Source of the DNA: Paraflavisolibacter caeni
GTDB lineage: Bacteria > Bacteroidota > Bacteroidia > Chitinophagales > Chitinophagaceae
Length of the DNA: 64,000 nt
Assembly: GCF_025628885.1 (NCBI RefSeq)
Contig: NZ_JAOTIF010000001.1
Span: forward strand, 787,751 to 851,750
Reading direction: 5' to 3'
How positions within the stretch are numbered: position 1 is the first letter of the stretch; the number at the start of each line of letters is the position of its first letter. This document shows positions 38,385-47,192 of the stretch, piece by piece. Position numbers and translations under genes: made by a program. The notes beneath the pieces were generated by a model. That model searched no databases and had not been told where the DNA came from. It saw only the letters and a list, made by a program, of their open reading frames with translations.

Positions 38385-38446
38385 AAATAATAAACGGTTT
38401 GCCCAAAAGTAGAATAAAGGACAGCAAAACTATGAACAGCTTTTTT
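38296..38446. repeat. Source copy B of the mosaic duplication
   Basis: These 151 bp cover codons 1-29 of the acetolactate decarboxylase gene and 62 bp upstream. They match 47724-47874 with only two differences, so the copying was recent. Confidence 0.95.
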
Positions 38447-38539
38447 TCCTTGTATTGCTACATGTAACGCGGGCAAACCCCTTCCATTGGTCCCAATCCG
38501 GTTACGAATTTCTGTTTACATTGCGTCAAATTAGTTTGC

Positions 38540-39685
38540 ATGTATCGGTTCTTTCTTCTTTGTATTTCCCTTCTCTGTTTTAACCTGCTCTCTGCGCAAA
38601 CTGCCAAACTCCGTGCAAGAGCATGGGGCATTCCCTTTGAAGGAACACCGGCAGCCAACAATGCCATCACCGATGTTCCGGGTGTTTTAGTGGGCTATAA
38701 AACCCTCATCAAAGACACGGCAGGAAAAGGTGTTCGCACCGGCGTCACCGTTATTCTTCCCAAGGGAAAAACCAATGCGGCTTACCCCGCCGGCTGGTTC
38801 TGTCTGAACGGCGACGGGGAAATGACTGGAACAACGGTGATCGAAGAATACGGATTAGGCTATGGACCAATCGGTATCACCAATACCAACAGTGTAGGTG
38901 TTGTCCGTGATGCGATTGGCGCCTGGGGCGTGCAGCATTTCTCTGGTTCGGAAATGTTTGACTTTTCATTCGGACTGCCCGTAGTGGCCGAAACCTGGGA
39001 TGGAATCCTGAGCGATATCAACGGTTTGCATGTGCGTAAGGAGCATGTGTGGGAAGCTTTGAACAATGCCCATGCAGGTGCCGTCGAAGAGGGCAATGTA
39101 GGTGGGGGCACAGGCATGGCGATGTTCCTGTTCAAAGGAGGCAGCGGAACCTCATCCCGGGCTATCAGGATCGACACAGCCAATTATACCGTTGGCGTAT
39201 TTGTACAAGGCAATTATGGCGGACGAAAAGATCTGTTGATTGCAGGCATTCCGGTAGGGCAGGAGATTACAGATCTGATGCCGGTAACGAACAACAACAA
39301 ACGAAAAGATGGATCCATCATCGTTGTGGTGGCAACAGATGCACCCCTGTTACCCAGCCAGTTGAAGCTGGTGGCAAAAAGAGTTTCGCTGGGCGTAGCA
39401 AAAACAGGCGGATTAGGAAGAAACAGTTCGGGAGATATTTTCCTGGCGTTTAGTACACAGGAGCCGCAGGCCAACGAAAAAGGAACCATCCAGACATGGA
39501 AATCAATCCCGAAAGAGCTGATGGACAAGATTTATGAAGCCACCGTGCAGGCAACCGAAGAAGCCATCATCAACGCTATGGTAGCGGCTGAGACCATGAA
39601 AGGAAATAATGGCAATACCCTCTATGCCCTGCCGCAGGCAAGAGTGCAGGAGATTTTGAAGAAGTACAACCGGTTGAAAAAGTAA
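38540..39685 (+). CDS. P1-family peptidase (DmpA-like aminopeptidase)
   Basis: A self-processing N-terminal nucleophile hydrolase that removes N-terminal D- or L-residues or beta-peptides. A signal peptide (first 20 residues) is followed by GIPFEGTPAANNAITDVPG and then the family core NTNSVGVVRDAIGAW. The cleavage and nucleophile region is GGSGTSSRAIR near residue 205, where autolysis would expose a serine or threonine. At 381 aa it is normal. It is divergent from acetolactate decarboxylase, and the 155-bp gap is partly duplicated elsewhere. The substrate is unknown. Confidence 0.88.
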   Translation: MYRFFLLCISLLCFNLLSAQTAKLRARAWGIPFEGTPAANNAITDVPGVLVGYKTLIKDTAGKGVRTGVTVILPKGKTNAAYPAGWFCLNGDGEMTGTTVIEEYGLGYGPIGITNTNSVGVVRDAIGAWGVQHFSGSEMFDFSFGLPVVAETWDGILSDINGLHVRKEHVWEALNNAHAGAVEEGNVGGGTGMAMFLFKGGSGTSSRAIRIDTANYTVGVFVQGNYGGRKDLLIAGIPVGQEITDLMPVTNNNKRKDGSIIVVVATDAPLLPSQLKLVAKRVSLGVAKTGGLGRNSSGDIFLAFSTQEPQANEKGTIQTWKSIPKELMDKIYEATVQATEEAIINAMVAAETMKGNNGNTLYALPQARVQEILKKYNRLKK

Positions 39686-39755
39686 CAGTCCCCTCTGAAT
39701 GTTCCATTCTTTTCATAATTTCAGCAGGTGCGATAAAATTATTTAACATCCACAA

Positions 39756-40406
39756 ATGAATACTTACAAGCAATACACGGCTGTTGATCTGATCGAGAAG
39801 ATCATCGAGTTTACGAAGATGACCCCGAATCCTAAGTTGTGGAAAGAAGGCTTATTAAAGGAAAGCCCTCCCCGTTATGTAAGACTTCGGCAAATCAATG
39901 CATTAACCAAAGCCTTGTTTAGTCAAAGATCAAATAATTTTCTTGGTAAAGCTAAATCCCTTCTTTTGGTGAATCAATTGCCAACCATAAATGCTTTGCT
40001 TTCGGGAAGTTTCATCAAAGGAAAAAACATTCGTGAATATGAAGGCATTATCGCTATGATCAAAACAACTGTTCGGGAAAATGAAGGGCAATTAGGCGAA
40101 ACGGGAGAAATCACTCATAAACATTTAATTGATGTTTACCAAAGGCTCATGAAGTATAAAAAACAACTAATGGATTTGTTGCATTTTAATGATGGTGAAT
40201 CAACATCCGCTCCTATTGGGCTACGTTTTACTGTGTACCTGACAAACGAAGTTTCCAGTGCCTTTGAAGGAAAATATGCTAGATTGGACGAAGCCTTAGC
40301 ATTAATTATTGATCCCAATAGCTTAACTTTTACAGAAGAAGAATTGCAAGCTGAGTACAACTATCCTAAAGAAGATATACGGGAAGTTGATAAGAACTTT
40401 CCTTAA
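39756..40406 (+). CDS. Hypothetical protein
   Basis: A 216-aa soluble protein, helical and highly charged, with no signal peptide or membrane segment. I recognise no family; the C-terminal LTFTEEELQAEYNYPKED is acidic. It follows the peptidase gene with a 70-bp gap and may share its transcript. The 33 bp that start 20 bp after its stop codon reappear at 47691-47723. Confidence 0.55.
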   Translation: MNTYKQYTAVDLIEKIIEFTKMTPNPKLWKEGLLKESPPRYVRLRQINALTKALFSQRSNNFLGKAKSLLLVNQLPTINALLSGSFIKGKNIREYEGIIAMIKTTVRENEGQLGETGEITHKHLIDVYQRLMKYKKQLMDLLHFNDGESTSAPIGLRFTVYLTNEVSSAFEGKYARLDEALALIIDPNSLTFTEEELQAEYNYPKEDIREVDKNFP

Positions 40407-40425
40407 GTATATCGGTTTAGGCTTT

Positions 40426-40458
40426 GTCGCATTTACCAGGATCAGCCATTTTCAACAC
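40426..40458. repeat. Source copy A of the mosaic duplication
   Basis: 33 bp identical to 47691-47723, in the gap between the hypothetical gene and the AraC-family gene. Confidence 0.95.
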
Positions 40459-40494
40459 AGGCTGCTTCTTGGACTATATCAATAACTTTAAGCA

Positions 40495-41358
40495 ATGAAA
40501 ACAATACCGGTCAGACATATAACCTCTGCCCAAAGGGAGCAAAGCAATGCTGGTCGGTTCAGCATTCGTGATGTTCAGCAAGTGCTTATTGGGAAAGATT
40601 TAGTTCACGACCTTCATAAACATGACTTCTTTTTTGTACTTGCCTTGCACAAAGGAACAGGCATTCACGAGATAGACTTTATGCAATACGAGGTACATAA
40701 TAACTCAATTTTCATCCTTCGTCCTGGTCAGGTACACAGGCTTGAATTGATGGCAGATAGTACAGGCTTTTTGATGGAGTTTGATCTATCGTTTTATCAA
40801 CCGAAAAATACAATTACTGATCAGCGATGGAAGAAAGCATCAAGTAAAAATTACTGCGAAGTGGAAGCTTCGCGGTTTATGAAACTGCACGCTATCTTAA
40901 CCAGTGTATTCAATGAATTTACCACGAAGCAAGAAGGCTACGTAGAAGCAATAAAAGCTAACCTTGATCTTTTTTTCATAGAATACATCAGGCAAAGCCG
41001 CAATCCGAAAAGCATAGCAAAAACTGAAAGCGGCTACACTCAAGAGCGTTTTGAAGAGTTGATCCGTTTGTTAGAAGTCAACATTGGGAGCATGAAAAAT
41101 GTTTCTCAATACGCTGACTTATTAAGCCTTTCTTCGTATCAGTTAAATGCCATTACAAAGGCGTCTGTAGGAAAAACAGTATCAGACCTCATCAACGAAC
41201 AAATTATACTCGAAGCAAAGAGATATTTGCTTGCCACGTCTAACCAGGTAAAAGATGTAGCCGACCATTTAGGTTACGAAGATGTTTCCTACTTCATAAG
41301 GTTCTTTAAGAAGCACACAGGGCATTCACCGGATGCATTTAGAAAGCAGTATAATTAA
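40495..41358 (+). CDS. AraC-family transcriptional regulator
   Basis: A 287-aa regulator with an N-terminal cupin-like sensor (the strand-rich part with HDLHKHDFFFVLALHKGTG and FILRPGQVHRLEL, about residues 35-95). The C-terminal double HTH (about residues 185-287) ends with VADHLGYEDVSYFIRFFKKHTGHSP, the AraC/XylS signature. It sits directly upstream of a flavoprotein and an SDR gene on the same strand and probably controls them. The inducer is unknown. Confidence 0.9.
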   Translation: MKTIPVRHITSAQREQSNAGRFSIRDVQQVLIGKDLVHDLHKHDFFFVLALHKGTGIHEIDFMQYEVHNNSIFILRPGQVHRLELMADSTGFLMEFDLSFYQPKNTITDQRWKKASSKNYCEVEASRFMKLHAILTSVFNEFTTKQEGYVEAIKANLDLFFIEYIRQSRNPKSIAKTESGYTQERFEELIRLLEVNIGSMKNVSQYADLLSLSSYQLNAITKASVGKTVSDLINEQIILEAKRYLLATSNQVKDVADHLGYEDVSYFIRFFKKHTGHSPDAFRKQYN

Positions 41359-41491
41359 AACTTGAGAAAAATCCTGGTCAACTTTATAATCGTCCTACCA
41401 TACCCCTCTTTGCCCATTCTACTTTTGTGAGCGAATATTAACCAGTGTAGCGTTGCCGCTGCAATTTTTTAATAGTTCAATAAGAAAGAAC

Positions 41492-42400
41492 ATGAAAAGT
41501 GAAAAGCAATTTGATGTAATAATAATTGGTGGCAGTTACGCCGGTCTTGCAGCAGGCATGGCTTTAGGAAGGGCGTTAAGAAATGTTTTGATAATTGATA
41601 GTGGATATCCTTGTAACAAGCAAACACCGCATTCACACAACTTCCTTACAAATGATGGAAAGGCACCTAAAGAAATTGCCAGCCTCGCAAAGCAGCAAGT
41701 TAGTATGTATGGAACAGTTAGTTTTCTTGATGGATTGGCAACCGCAGGCATTATAACGGAGAGCGGTTTTCAAATTCAGGTTCAGTCAGGCGAATTATAC
41801 ATAGCAAAAAAAATAGTCTTCGCAACAGGAATTAAGGACACAATGCCGATTATTCCAGGCTTCGCAGAGTGTTGGGGCATCAGTGTTCTTCACTGTCCCT
41901 ATTGCCACGGTTATGAAGTGCGACATCAGAAGACAGGCATACTGGCAAATGGAGACAGTGGGTATGAGTTTGCCTCTCTTATTTCAAACTGGACGAATGA
42001 TCTTACCCTTTATACGAACGGAAAATCTACACTTACTAACCAGCATACAGCTAAGCTCGAAAAGCACAACATCAACATAGTGCAGGCTGAGATTGAAAGA
42101 TTAGAACATAAGAACGGGTATCTCCAAAATATCATTTTCAAAGATGGAAGCAAAGCACCTGTAAAGGCTTTGTACGCGCGGGTTCCATTTGTTCAACATT
42201 GCAGCATTCCGCAAGCCTTAGGTTGTGAGATAACGTCTGATGGTTACATTAAAATAGATAATGCACAAAAGACTACTATTCACGGCGTATTTGCTTGTGG
42301 AGACAATACGACCCGTATGCGGACAGTTGCTAATGCAGTCTCAATGGGCACCACAACAGGGTTGATGGTTAACAAAGATCTGATTGAAGAACATTTTTGA
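41492..42400 (+). CDS. Thioredoxin-reductase-like NAD(P)/FAD oxidoreductase
   Basis: A two-domain flavoprotein. FAD-binding GGSYAGLAAGMALGRA is near residue 10, the redox-active pair is in HCPYCHGYE (CxxC), and the C-terminal FAD motif is GVFACGDNTT. It probably reduces a disulfide or small molecule using NAD(P)H. The second GxGxx(G/A) is degenerate (GILANGDSGYEFA), so cofactor use may differ from true TrxB. I start at the ATG at 41492; the upstream TTG is less plausible. Its neighbours are AraC and SDR genes. Confidence 0.85.
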   Translation: MKSEKQFDVIIIGGSYAGLAAGMALGRALRNVLIIDSGYPCNKQTPHSHNFLTNDGKAPKEIASLAKQQVSMYGTVSFLDGLATAGIITESGFQIQVQSGELYIAKKIVFATGIKDTMPIIPGFAECWGISVLHCPYCHGYEVRHQKTGILANGDSGYEFASLISNWTNDLTLYTNGKSTLTNQHTAKLEKHNINIVQAEIERLEHKNGYLQNIIFKDGSKAPVKALYARVPFVQHCSIPQALGCEITSDGYIKIDNAQKTTIHGVFACGDNTTRMRTVANAVSMGTTTGLMVNKDLIEEHF

Positions 42401-42500
42401 TTTGAAATAAGTGCTATAGAACTAAGATTTCATTCAACTAAACTGGTTACAATCCAATCGAATTTTGTTTCACATAATCATTTAAAAGTAAAAGCAGAAA

Positions 42501-43097
42501 ATGAAAATTGTAATTGTAGGTGCGTCAGGCACTATGGGAAGCTATTTGGCAAATGCATTGGAAAAAGAGCATGAAATAGTAAGAGCAGACCGCAAAAAAG
42601 GAGATGTTCAGGTAGATATTACATCACCGGAAGCAATAGAAAAGATGTATCAAAAGCTGGGTGCTTTCGATGCATTGATTTGCACAGCAGGTCCTACTTA
42701 TGTCGGTCCTTGGAAAAACTTAACCGATAAAGAGTTTCGCAGTGGTGTGGAAGGCAAGATGATGGGGCAAATTAATTTGGTCTTGATAGGTCAACATTAC
42801 ATCAATCCTAAGGGTTCATTTACATTAATTACAGGAGCGTTGACCCACGAGCCTCAAAAGAATTTTGCCAATGCATCAGCAGCGAATGCAGCAATAGAAG
42901 GATTTGTTCGGGCAGCAGCCATCGAGTTAGAGAATGGTATTCGTATCAATGCCGTTAGTCCTACTGTTATTGAAAATTCACCGCAATATTTTCCCTTCTT
43001 TCCTGGCGAGATGCCGGTAACAATGAAGCAGCTCGAATACGGCTTCAGAAAGAGTGTATTTGGTGCTAATACAGGACAAGTACTTAAACCTTATTAA
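42501..43097 (+). CDS. Short-chain dehydrogenase/reductase-like protein
   Basis: A 198-aa Rossmann protein. The dinucleotide motif GASGTMGS is at the N-terminus, and ICTAGPTYVGPW is the NAG-like block. The helix that carries the catalytic YxxxK in classical SDRs reads ANASAANAAIEGF, so Tyr and Lys are both missing; this holds for a known short SDR subgroup. It may therefore act as an atypical reductase. It follows the flavoprotein gene by 100 bp and is the last intact gene before the island's right end. Confidence 0.8.
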   Translation: MKIVIVGASGTMGSYLANALEKEHEIVRADRKKGDVQVDITSPEAIEKMYQKLGAFDALICTAGPTYVGPWKNLTDKEFRSGVEGKMMGQINLVLIGQHYINPKGSFTLITGALTHEPQKNFANASAANAAIEGFVRAAAIELENGIRINAVSPTVIENSPQYFPFFPGEMPVTMKQLEYGFRKSVFGANTGQVLKPY

Positions 43098-43216
43098 TAC
43101 TATTGTAACTGTTACATTAGCTACAAAAGCTTATAACTGCAGTAGAATTTGACAAGAGACAAAAGGTGGCGAATTATAATTTGCTGATAACCAAAACTCT
43201 TCTTGTTCCTTTTACC

Positions 43217-43265
43217 GGTTTGGGACCAGGGGGTCGCAGGTTCGAATCCTGTCTTCCCGACCACT
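43217..43265 (+). repeat. attR: second copy of the tRNA-Pro 3' end
   Basis: Exact 49-bp repeat of 22200-22248. It contains only the 3' part of a tRNA and is not a functional gene. It marks the right junction of the island. Confidence 0.93.
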
Positions 43266-43271
43266 AAAAAT

Positions 43272-43303
43272 AAAGGAGTTACAGAAATGTAGCTCCTTTT
43301 TTA
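43272..43303 (+). terminator. Terminator just right of attR
   Basis: An 11-bp stem (43272-43282 with 43289-43299, one G-U pair), 6-nt loop and T run. It takes the same position relative to the repeat as the terminator at 22257-22289, so it is probably the ancestral tRNA-Pro terminator or one from an older insertion. Confidence 0.7.
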
Positions 43304-43369
43304 TTTTCCACGTAGGCTGCATAAATGGGCTGCAGATAGACTATAGCAATAACTGTGTAGAATGGGGCC

Positions 43370-43681
43370 ATGCTCAAGAAGTGGGGAGACTATGACCCGG
43401 AGGATACACCGGTGTTAATCAGCAAAGAGCAATTTGGACCCAAAACTTTTAATGACCGTCGCAACTGCCTGTTCAAGTTCTTTGGCTGGTTAGTCAGGAA
43501 AGGCAAACTTGCATATGCGCCCGCTAAACATACCATTGTTTTGAAGTTCATACATTTTCATCCTGTTCAAGACATTCATCAAGGCCGCAATGGCCTGGAA
43601 ATATATTATTTGTTTTGGCCTTTGGTATGCCGCCTTAGTCCGTGCTGCAGGGTGCCAACAAACAATGCTTTCGGTCGGTAA
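43370..43681 (+). pseudogene. Tyrosine recombinase (integrase) fragment
   Basis: The first 50 codons resemble the N-terminal core-binding domain of Bacteroidota tyrosine recombinases: KKWGDYDPEDTPVLISKEQF then KTFNDRRNCLFKFFGWLVRKGKL. An in-frame TAG lies just upstream (43358). After about 43516 the frame no longer looks like integrase, and no catalytic R-H-R-Y region follows, so the gene is truncated at both ends. It lies about 100 bp right of the 49-bp repeat, where an integrase gene would sit in a second element inserted at the same site. Confidence 0.65.
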
Positions 43682-44119
43682 GGCTATGCGCTGGGGCGAT
43701 GAATAACACACAACAAGAGAAGTGATGTCTTTTATCTTAGGACTGTCTTTATACAGCTTGTGGGTAGGCCCAATGCACATAGCTCTGCGACATTCCAACA
43801 AGGGCATAATCGGTTAGGTCTCTTTTTTCTTAATCGTGAAATAATGCCGGTTGGCCAGGCTTATAAAAGACCGATACAACAATGGAGAGATGTACTGATA
43901 GCTGAAAGCTATGGTTTATACTTTTAAACTTTTGGCGAATCATTATTCATGCATTATGATTCTTTTTACAGATAATGCCAAAATAAAGCTTATCTTCACT
44001 GGGTTAATTTGAGCCTCGCATCAGTATTCATTAATTATTCTGCTTAGTGATTTGCATCTTAGTTAGTTTCTTACTTCTTGCCTTCCTCAGATATTTTTAA
44101 TTTATTTTATTTATCAAGT
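43682..44119. other. Gene-free stretch after the integrase relic
   Basis: About 440 bp. The minus strand is open for 105 codons between 43490 and 43807, but the product has no clear family and may come from a decayed insertion sequence. The rest is A/T-rich, with no recognisable site apart from the likely promoter region of the RNA-binding protein gene. Confidence 0.4.
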
Positions 44120-44434
44120 ATGAACATTTATGTTTCAAATTTAAGCTTCAACGTTCAGGATGAAGACTTAAGAGCATTTTTTACGCCTTATGGAGAAGTA
44201 GCCTCAGCTAAAATGATTACTGACAGGGAAACCGGAAGATCAAGAGGTTTTGGATTCGTGGAAATGCCTGATGATGCGGCTTCCAAAAAAGCAATTGCTG
44301 AATTAGACCAGTCTACTGTAGATGGCAGGACCATTAAAGTAATGGAAGCCAAGCCTAAAGAAGACAGGCCCGCCCGTAACAATTTCGGCGGAAACTTCAA
44401 CAACGCAGGCAGTTATAATAAAAACCGGTACTAA
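44120..44434 (+). CDS. RRM-domain RNA-binding protein
   Basis: A 104-aa single-RRM protein. RNP-2 IYVSNL is at residues 2-7 and RNP-1 RGFGFVEM near residue 40, followed by a short Asn/Gly-rich tail (NNFGGNFNNAG). Such glycine-tailed RRM proteins are common in Bacteroidota and are thought to bind mRNA or act in cold response. I start at the ATG at 44120 so that RNP-2 directly follows Met; the open frame begins earlier. A good terminator follows. Confidence 0.9.
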   Translation: MNIYVSNLSFNVQDEDLRAFFTPYGEVASAKMITDRETGRSRGFGFVEMPDDAASKKAIAELDQSTVDGRTIKVMEAKPKEDRPARNNFGGNFNNAGSYNKNRY

Positions 44435-44450
44435 TACATAAGTCTTTAAG

Positions 44451-44477
44451 AAAAGCCCTAGCAAGCCGGGGCTTTTT
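44451..44477 (+). terminator. Terminator after the RRM gene
   Basis: AAAAGCCC (44451-44458) pairs with GGGCTTTT (44469-44476), 10-nt loop, short T tail. Confidence 0.75.
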
Positions 44478-44512
44478 AATGCATTCACATTTATCATTAA
44501 AATTTAGATTAC

Positions 44513-44758
44513 ATGGAAAGTTTTACCAAGGAAATAGTAGTTGGAAATGAAACAAGGATATTTGAATTTACAATGATAAGGAACTACCAGGGCGTTAAAT
44601 TCTTCATCACATCAAAAGATGCAAACAACAAGCCCATTTCTTTTAGCTTAAAGGAAAAGGAAAAAAGGGTTTGGAAACTTCTACCAGGAACTACACGCTG
44701 GCTGTATGAGATAGAGAGCCAATTATCTGATGCTATTGCAGAAACTCGCCTGGTATAA
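44513..44758 (+). CDS. Hypothetical protein, 81 aa
   Basis: A small soluble protein without a recognised family, beginning with an ATG 36 bp after the RRM gene's terminator. Alternating hydrophobic and polar residues suggest a beta-rich N-terminal half, then a helix. No signal peptide. Possibly expressed on its own. Confidence 0.55.
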   Translation: MESFTKEIVVGNETRIFEFTMIRNYQGVKFFITSKDANNKPISFSLKEKEKRVWKLLPGTTRWLYEIESQLSDAIAETRLV

Positions 44759-45401
44759 AGAAGATCAAAGCTTTAGCTGATTCATTCTAATTGATTTTAC
44801 GCCGTTCTTCCCACGCCAAGTCTCTTATTGTTAGCTGTAGACTTCGCCTGCTCCAAGGTAGCACAATTCCATAAAGCCTGCATATCGTGGCGTATTTAGA
44901 ACAGGTGTTCCTGAAGAACAATAATTAAAATGAACCCTGGTCATTACAGCAAACCGGTTGACTTCTCATTTACCAAGTAGGATACCTTTCACTCCACTGT
45001 GAGTGAACTTCATCACCTATGTAAGCATTTCCCTTCATTTGATAGTAGAGATCGTATCCAACATCCTTTATTACTTCTGCTAACTCTGTGGATAGATCTC
45101 GGTATTCAGGTGGTTGATTACGCTGCTAAATGTTATTATCGTAAGTTGTAAGATCAGTATATACTTTTCATGATGTTAGCCATATAAATCTCCATTTTTA
45201 AGTTTCGCTATTCATTAATACAAGCAATGTGCGAGAGGCTTTTGATGTGAAAAATTGACAAGGATCCTGAAAAATTTTCAAACATAGACTTGACAGGAAG
45301 TGAAATTTTTTCAGGAGTGTTAATAAATTTTTAAAGGGATATTTTCTTTGACAGACTGGAAAAGAAAACAGGCTTTGTCGTTAAAACGAAACAGGAAGCT
45401 G
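44759..45401. other. Intergenic region before the PNGase F-like gene
   Basis: 643 bp with no coding signal on either strand. An imperfect stem (CCTGAAAAATTT with AAATTTTTTCAGG) spans 45266-45316. Short fragments look like remnants of protein-coding DNA but cannot be assigned. Confidence 0.45.
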
Positions 45402-47066
45402 TCAATTGGTTGTTCCTATCAAACATCCCGATACATTCCAGGCACTGAAAGCGCTTCCTTCTCTTTGCCCCAACGGAATTGCTACTTTGAATGTATGCTT
45501 GCCGGGTGCTAAGTCTGTTAAAGGTATGTATACCGGTGGGGTCAGGCTACCCGGGCACCAGTTAGAACGGCTCAGGTCGGAAGAAGAGAGACCATTGGTA
45601 AAATTTCCGGATGAGGGATTCAGCAAACGGTAAGTAGCACAATCTGTTCTCCATGGAATAAAATGATATACCCGTTTACCATCTACAAAGATCTCGTTCA
45701 GCTTCTGGTTAAACTCATCTCCGCCGCCCCAGCCGCCATGACCGGTAGTAATATACCGTAACTGTAAGTTCTTCACAACTTGTGGAATATCCACAGTTAC
45801 GGTTAGGGAGTCATGATCGAACATGGTGCCATATTCCTGGCCAGCCATCTCCATTAAATTGGTGGTATTGAAAATGGGTAAAATGAATCGTCCAGGCTTT
45901 TGATGCTCTTCTCCATCTCCTGGGTAGTATTTCAGGCGCAGGCTAACGACATGCCCGCCCTTGTCATAGTTACCGATAAACACACCGATCCAGACCTCAT
46001 CCTGCAAACGGGGTTGCAGCTCTGTGATATCTTGACGGAATACTGCCGAATCCGCCCAGTTGTATCCCTTGATATTGGAAACCTTATTATACTTGTTGAT
46101 GCCAAATGGAGTAAAGAATCTCAATAGTTCCAGTGTGGGCAGGTAATGGTCAGTAGCCACCACGCCCTGGTATTTCTCTTTATATACAGGCAGGTTTTTT
46201 ACGCCTTTTTGCAGGCCGTTCAAGAAAGATTCTTGCTTATCCAGGGGGACCATAAACACGGAACCGGTTCTGTCATAAGCATCCCCGTTTGAATATTGTG
46301 CCAGCTCTGCAAATAACTGTGTGCCTGCTACGTAATTAGGCAATTTGATCTTCTTCAGGATTACGGTACCTCCGGCATAGTGGTAAGTAACATTGGCTTG
46401 TCCCTCCGCGGGATTAGACTTATCATAACCAAAGGAGATCTGTTCATGGTTGAAAACAGTTATTGTTTTAAATCTGCTTTCTATCACCTGCTGGTTATAG
46501 GTAGCTGCATCTACAATAGTTCCCATACCGGCAGTTGTTGGCCAGTTAAGCTCTGTACTTTTTACCTTGCCGGTATTGATATTGGTGGCGATTACTTCAT
46601 ACTCGCCATTTCTCACGGTTTTCAATACAAGTCCTAATCCCGGCGTTGTTCCAATGCTTGGGGTGCCTTTAATCGGAAGGGCATTGGTATACCATACTTC
46701 AACAGTATTGGAGCGGATGATCACTTTGGCCTTCTTACAAGGATATCCCAAAATGGTAGCCGTATCCGGCAGCAGTTCAGGTTGTTCGTAATCTTTAAAA
46801 TCTTTCAGCTGAGTAACATGAGCATTGTTTTGCAGGGTCAGTACCTGCATGGTGCGCTTCGTGGCATAATCCAGGTAAAACTGTTCTTTGGCGTTCGGGT
46901 CTGCCACTTTTTGCAGGTGCGCGTGTTTACCGTCAATGAATAATTTAATGCGTCCTTCAGGAACTTCTTTACCATGATACTTTACATCATAAGTAATGGT
47001 AGCACTATTTTGCGTAGAACCACTGAATGCGGAGAGCAGGCAGACAAACAGGAATAAGTATTTCAT
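45402..47066 (-). CDS. Secreted PNGase F-like glycosidase with GLPGLI-type N-terminus
   Basis: A 554-aa exported protein (signal peptide about residues 1-18). The first ~190 residues resemble the GLPGLI family, with TTPGLGLVLK at the signature position. The last ~330 form a peptide-N-glycosidase F-like pair of beta sandwiches, with TTGHGGWGGGDEF, PWRTDCATYRLLNP and SSDLSRSNWCPG, the conserved catalytic-face blocks of PNGase F. It may cleave N-glycans from glycoproteins. The joining of the two domains is unusual as far as I know. It is divergent from the CinA-like gene. Confidence 0.85.
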   Translation of the reverse strand: MKYLFLFVCLLSAFSGSTQNSATITYDVKYHGKEVPEGRIKLFIDGKHAHLQKVADPNAKEQFYLDYATKRTMQVLTLQNNAHVTQLKDFKDYEQPELLPDTATILGYPCKKAKVIIRSNTVEVWYTNALPIKGTPSIGTTPGLGLVLKTVRNGEYEVIATNINTGKVKSTELNWPTTAGMGTIVDAATYNQQVIESRFKTITVFNHEQISFGYDKSNPAEGQANVTYHYAGGTVILKKIKLPNYVAGTQLFAELAQYSNGDAYDRTGSVFMVPLDKQESFLNGLQKGVKNLPVYKEKYQGVVATDHYLPTLELLRFFTPFGINKYNKVSNIKGYNWADSAVFRQDITELQPRLQDEVWIGVFIGNYDKGGHVVSLRLKYYPGDGEEHQKPGRFILPIFNTTNLMEMAGQEYGTMFDHDSLTVTVDIPQVVKNLQLRYITTGHGGWGGGDEFNQKLNEIFVDGKRVYHFIPWRTDCATYRLLNPSSGNFTNGLSSSDLSRSNWCPGSLTPPVYIPLTDLAPGKHTFKVAIPLGQREGSAFSAWNVSGCLIGTTN

Positions 47067-47165
47067 GCAGTATTAAGTCGTTGCGCAAGATAATTGTAAA
47101 TAAAAACAAACTGAACGTTCTTTAGAAAACACTTCCACCGCTGGCACAACATTTTTACATGATCC

Positions 47166-47175
47166 CAAACGTTTG
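47166..47175. promoter_or_regulatory. Palindrome CAAACGTTTG, possible LacI-type operator
   Basis: A perfect 10-bp palindrome between the divergent PNGase F-like and CinA-like genes. An identical copy lies before the alpha-galactosidase gene. Such a sequence matches LacI/GalR-family operators in sugar regulons. Confidence 0.4.
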
Positions 47176-47192
47176 AATTTAAATATCCGGCT

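Larger units (their letters stand above)
22249..43265. mobile_element. Genomic island at tRNA-Pro carrying defence genes
   Basis: About 21 kb between exact 49-bp repeats of the tRNA-Pro 3' end. The left two thirds are visibly more A/T-rich than the dnaA side and hold caspase, type I restriction-modification, AbiV, FRG and several nuclease-like genes, two of them decayed. The right third is more backbone-like (acetolactate decarboxylase, peptidase, AraC/oxidoreductases). No intact integrase, relaxase or phage structural gene is present, so it is a degraded integrative element that can no longer move by itself. Confidence 0.88.

Noticed and set aside
43217-43265. A second tRNA-Pro gene
   Set aside because: Only the 3' part (anticodon loop onward) is present; there is no 5' acceptor strand or D arm, so it is an att repeat.
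22249-43265. The island as a prophage
   Set aside because: No capsid, tail, terminase or lysis genes are visible.
43490-43807. 105-aa minus-strand frame as a transposase fragment
   Set aside because: The sequence has protein-like stretches, but no catalytic motif or terminal repeats could be found to support a transposase.
45266-45316. Inverted repeat as a structured RNA or IS end
   Set aside because: The stem is imperfect, A/T-only in its core and has no partner elsewhere.
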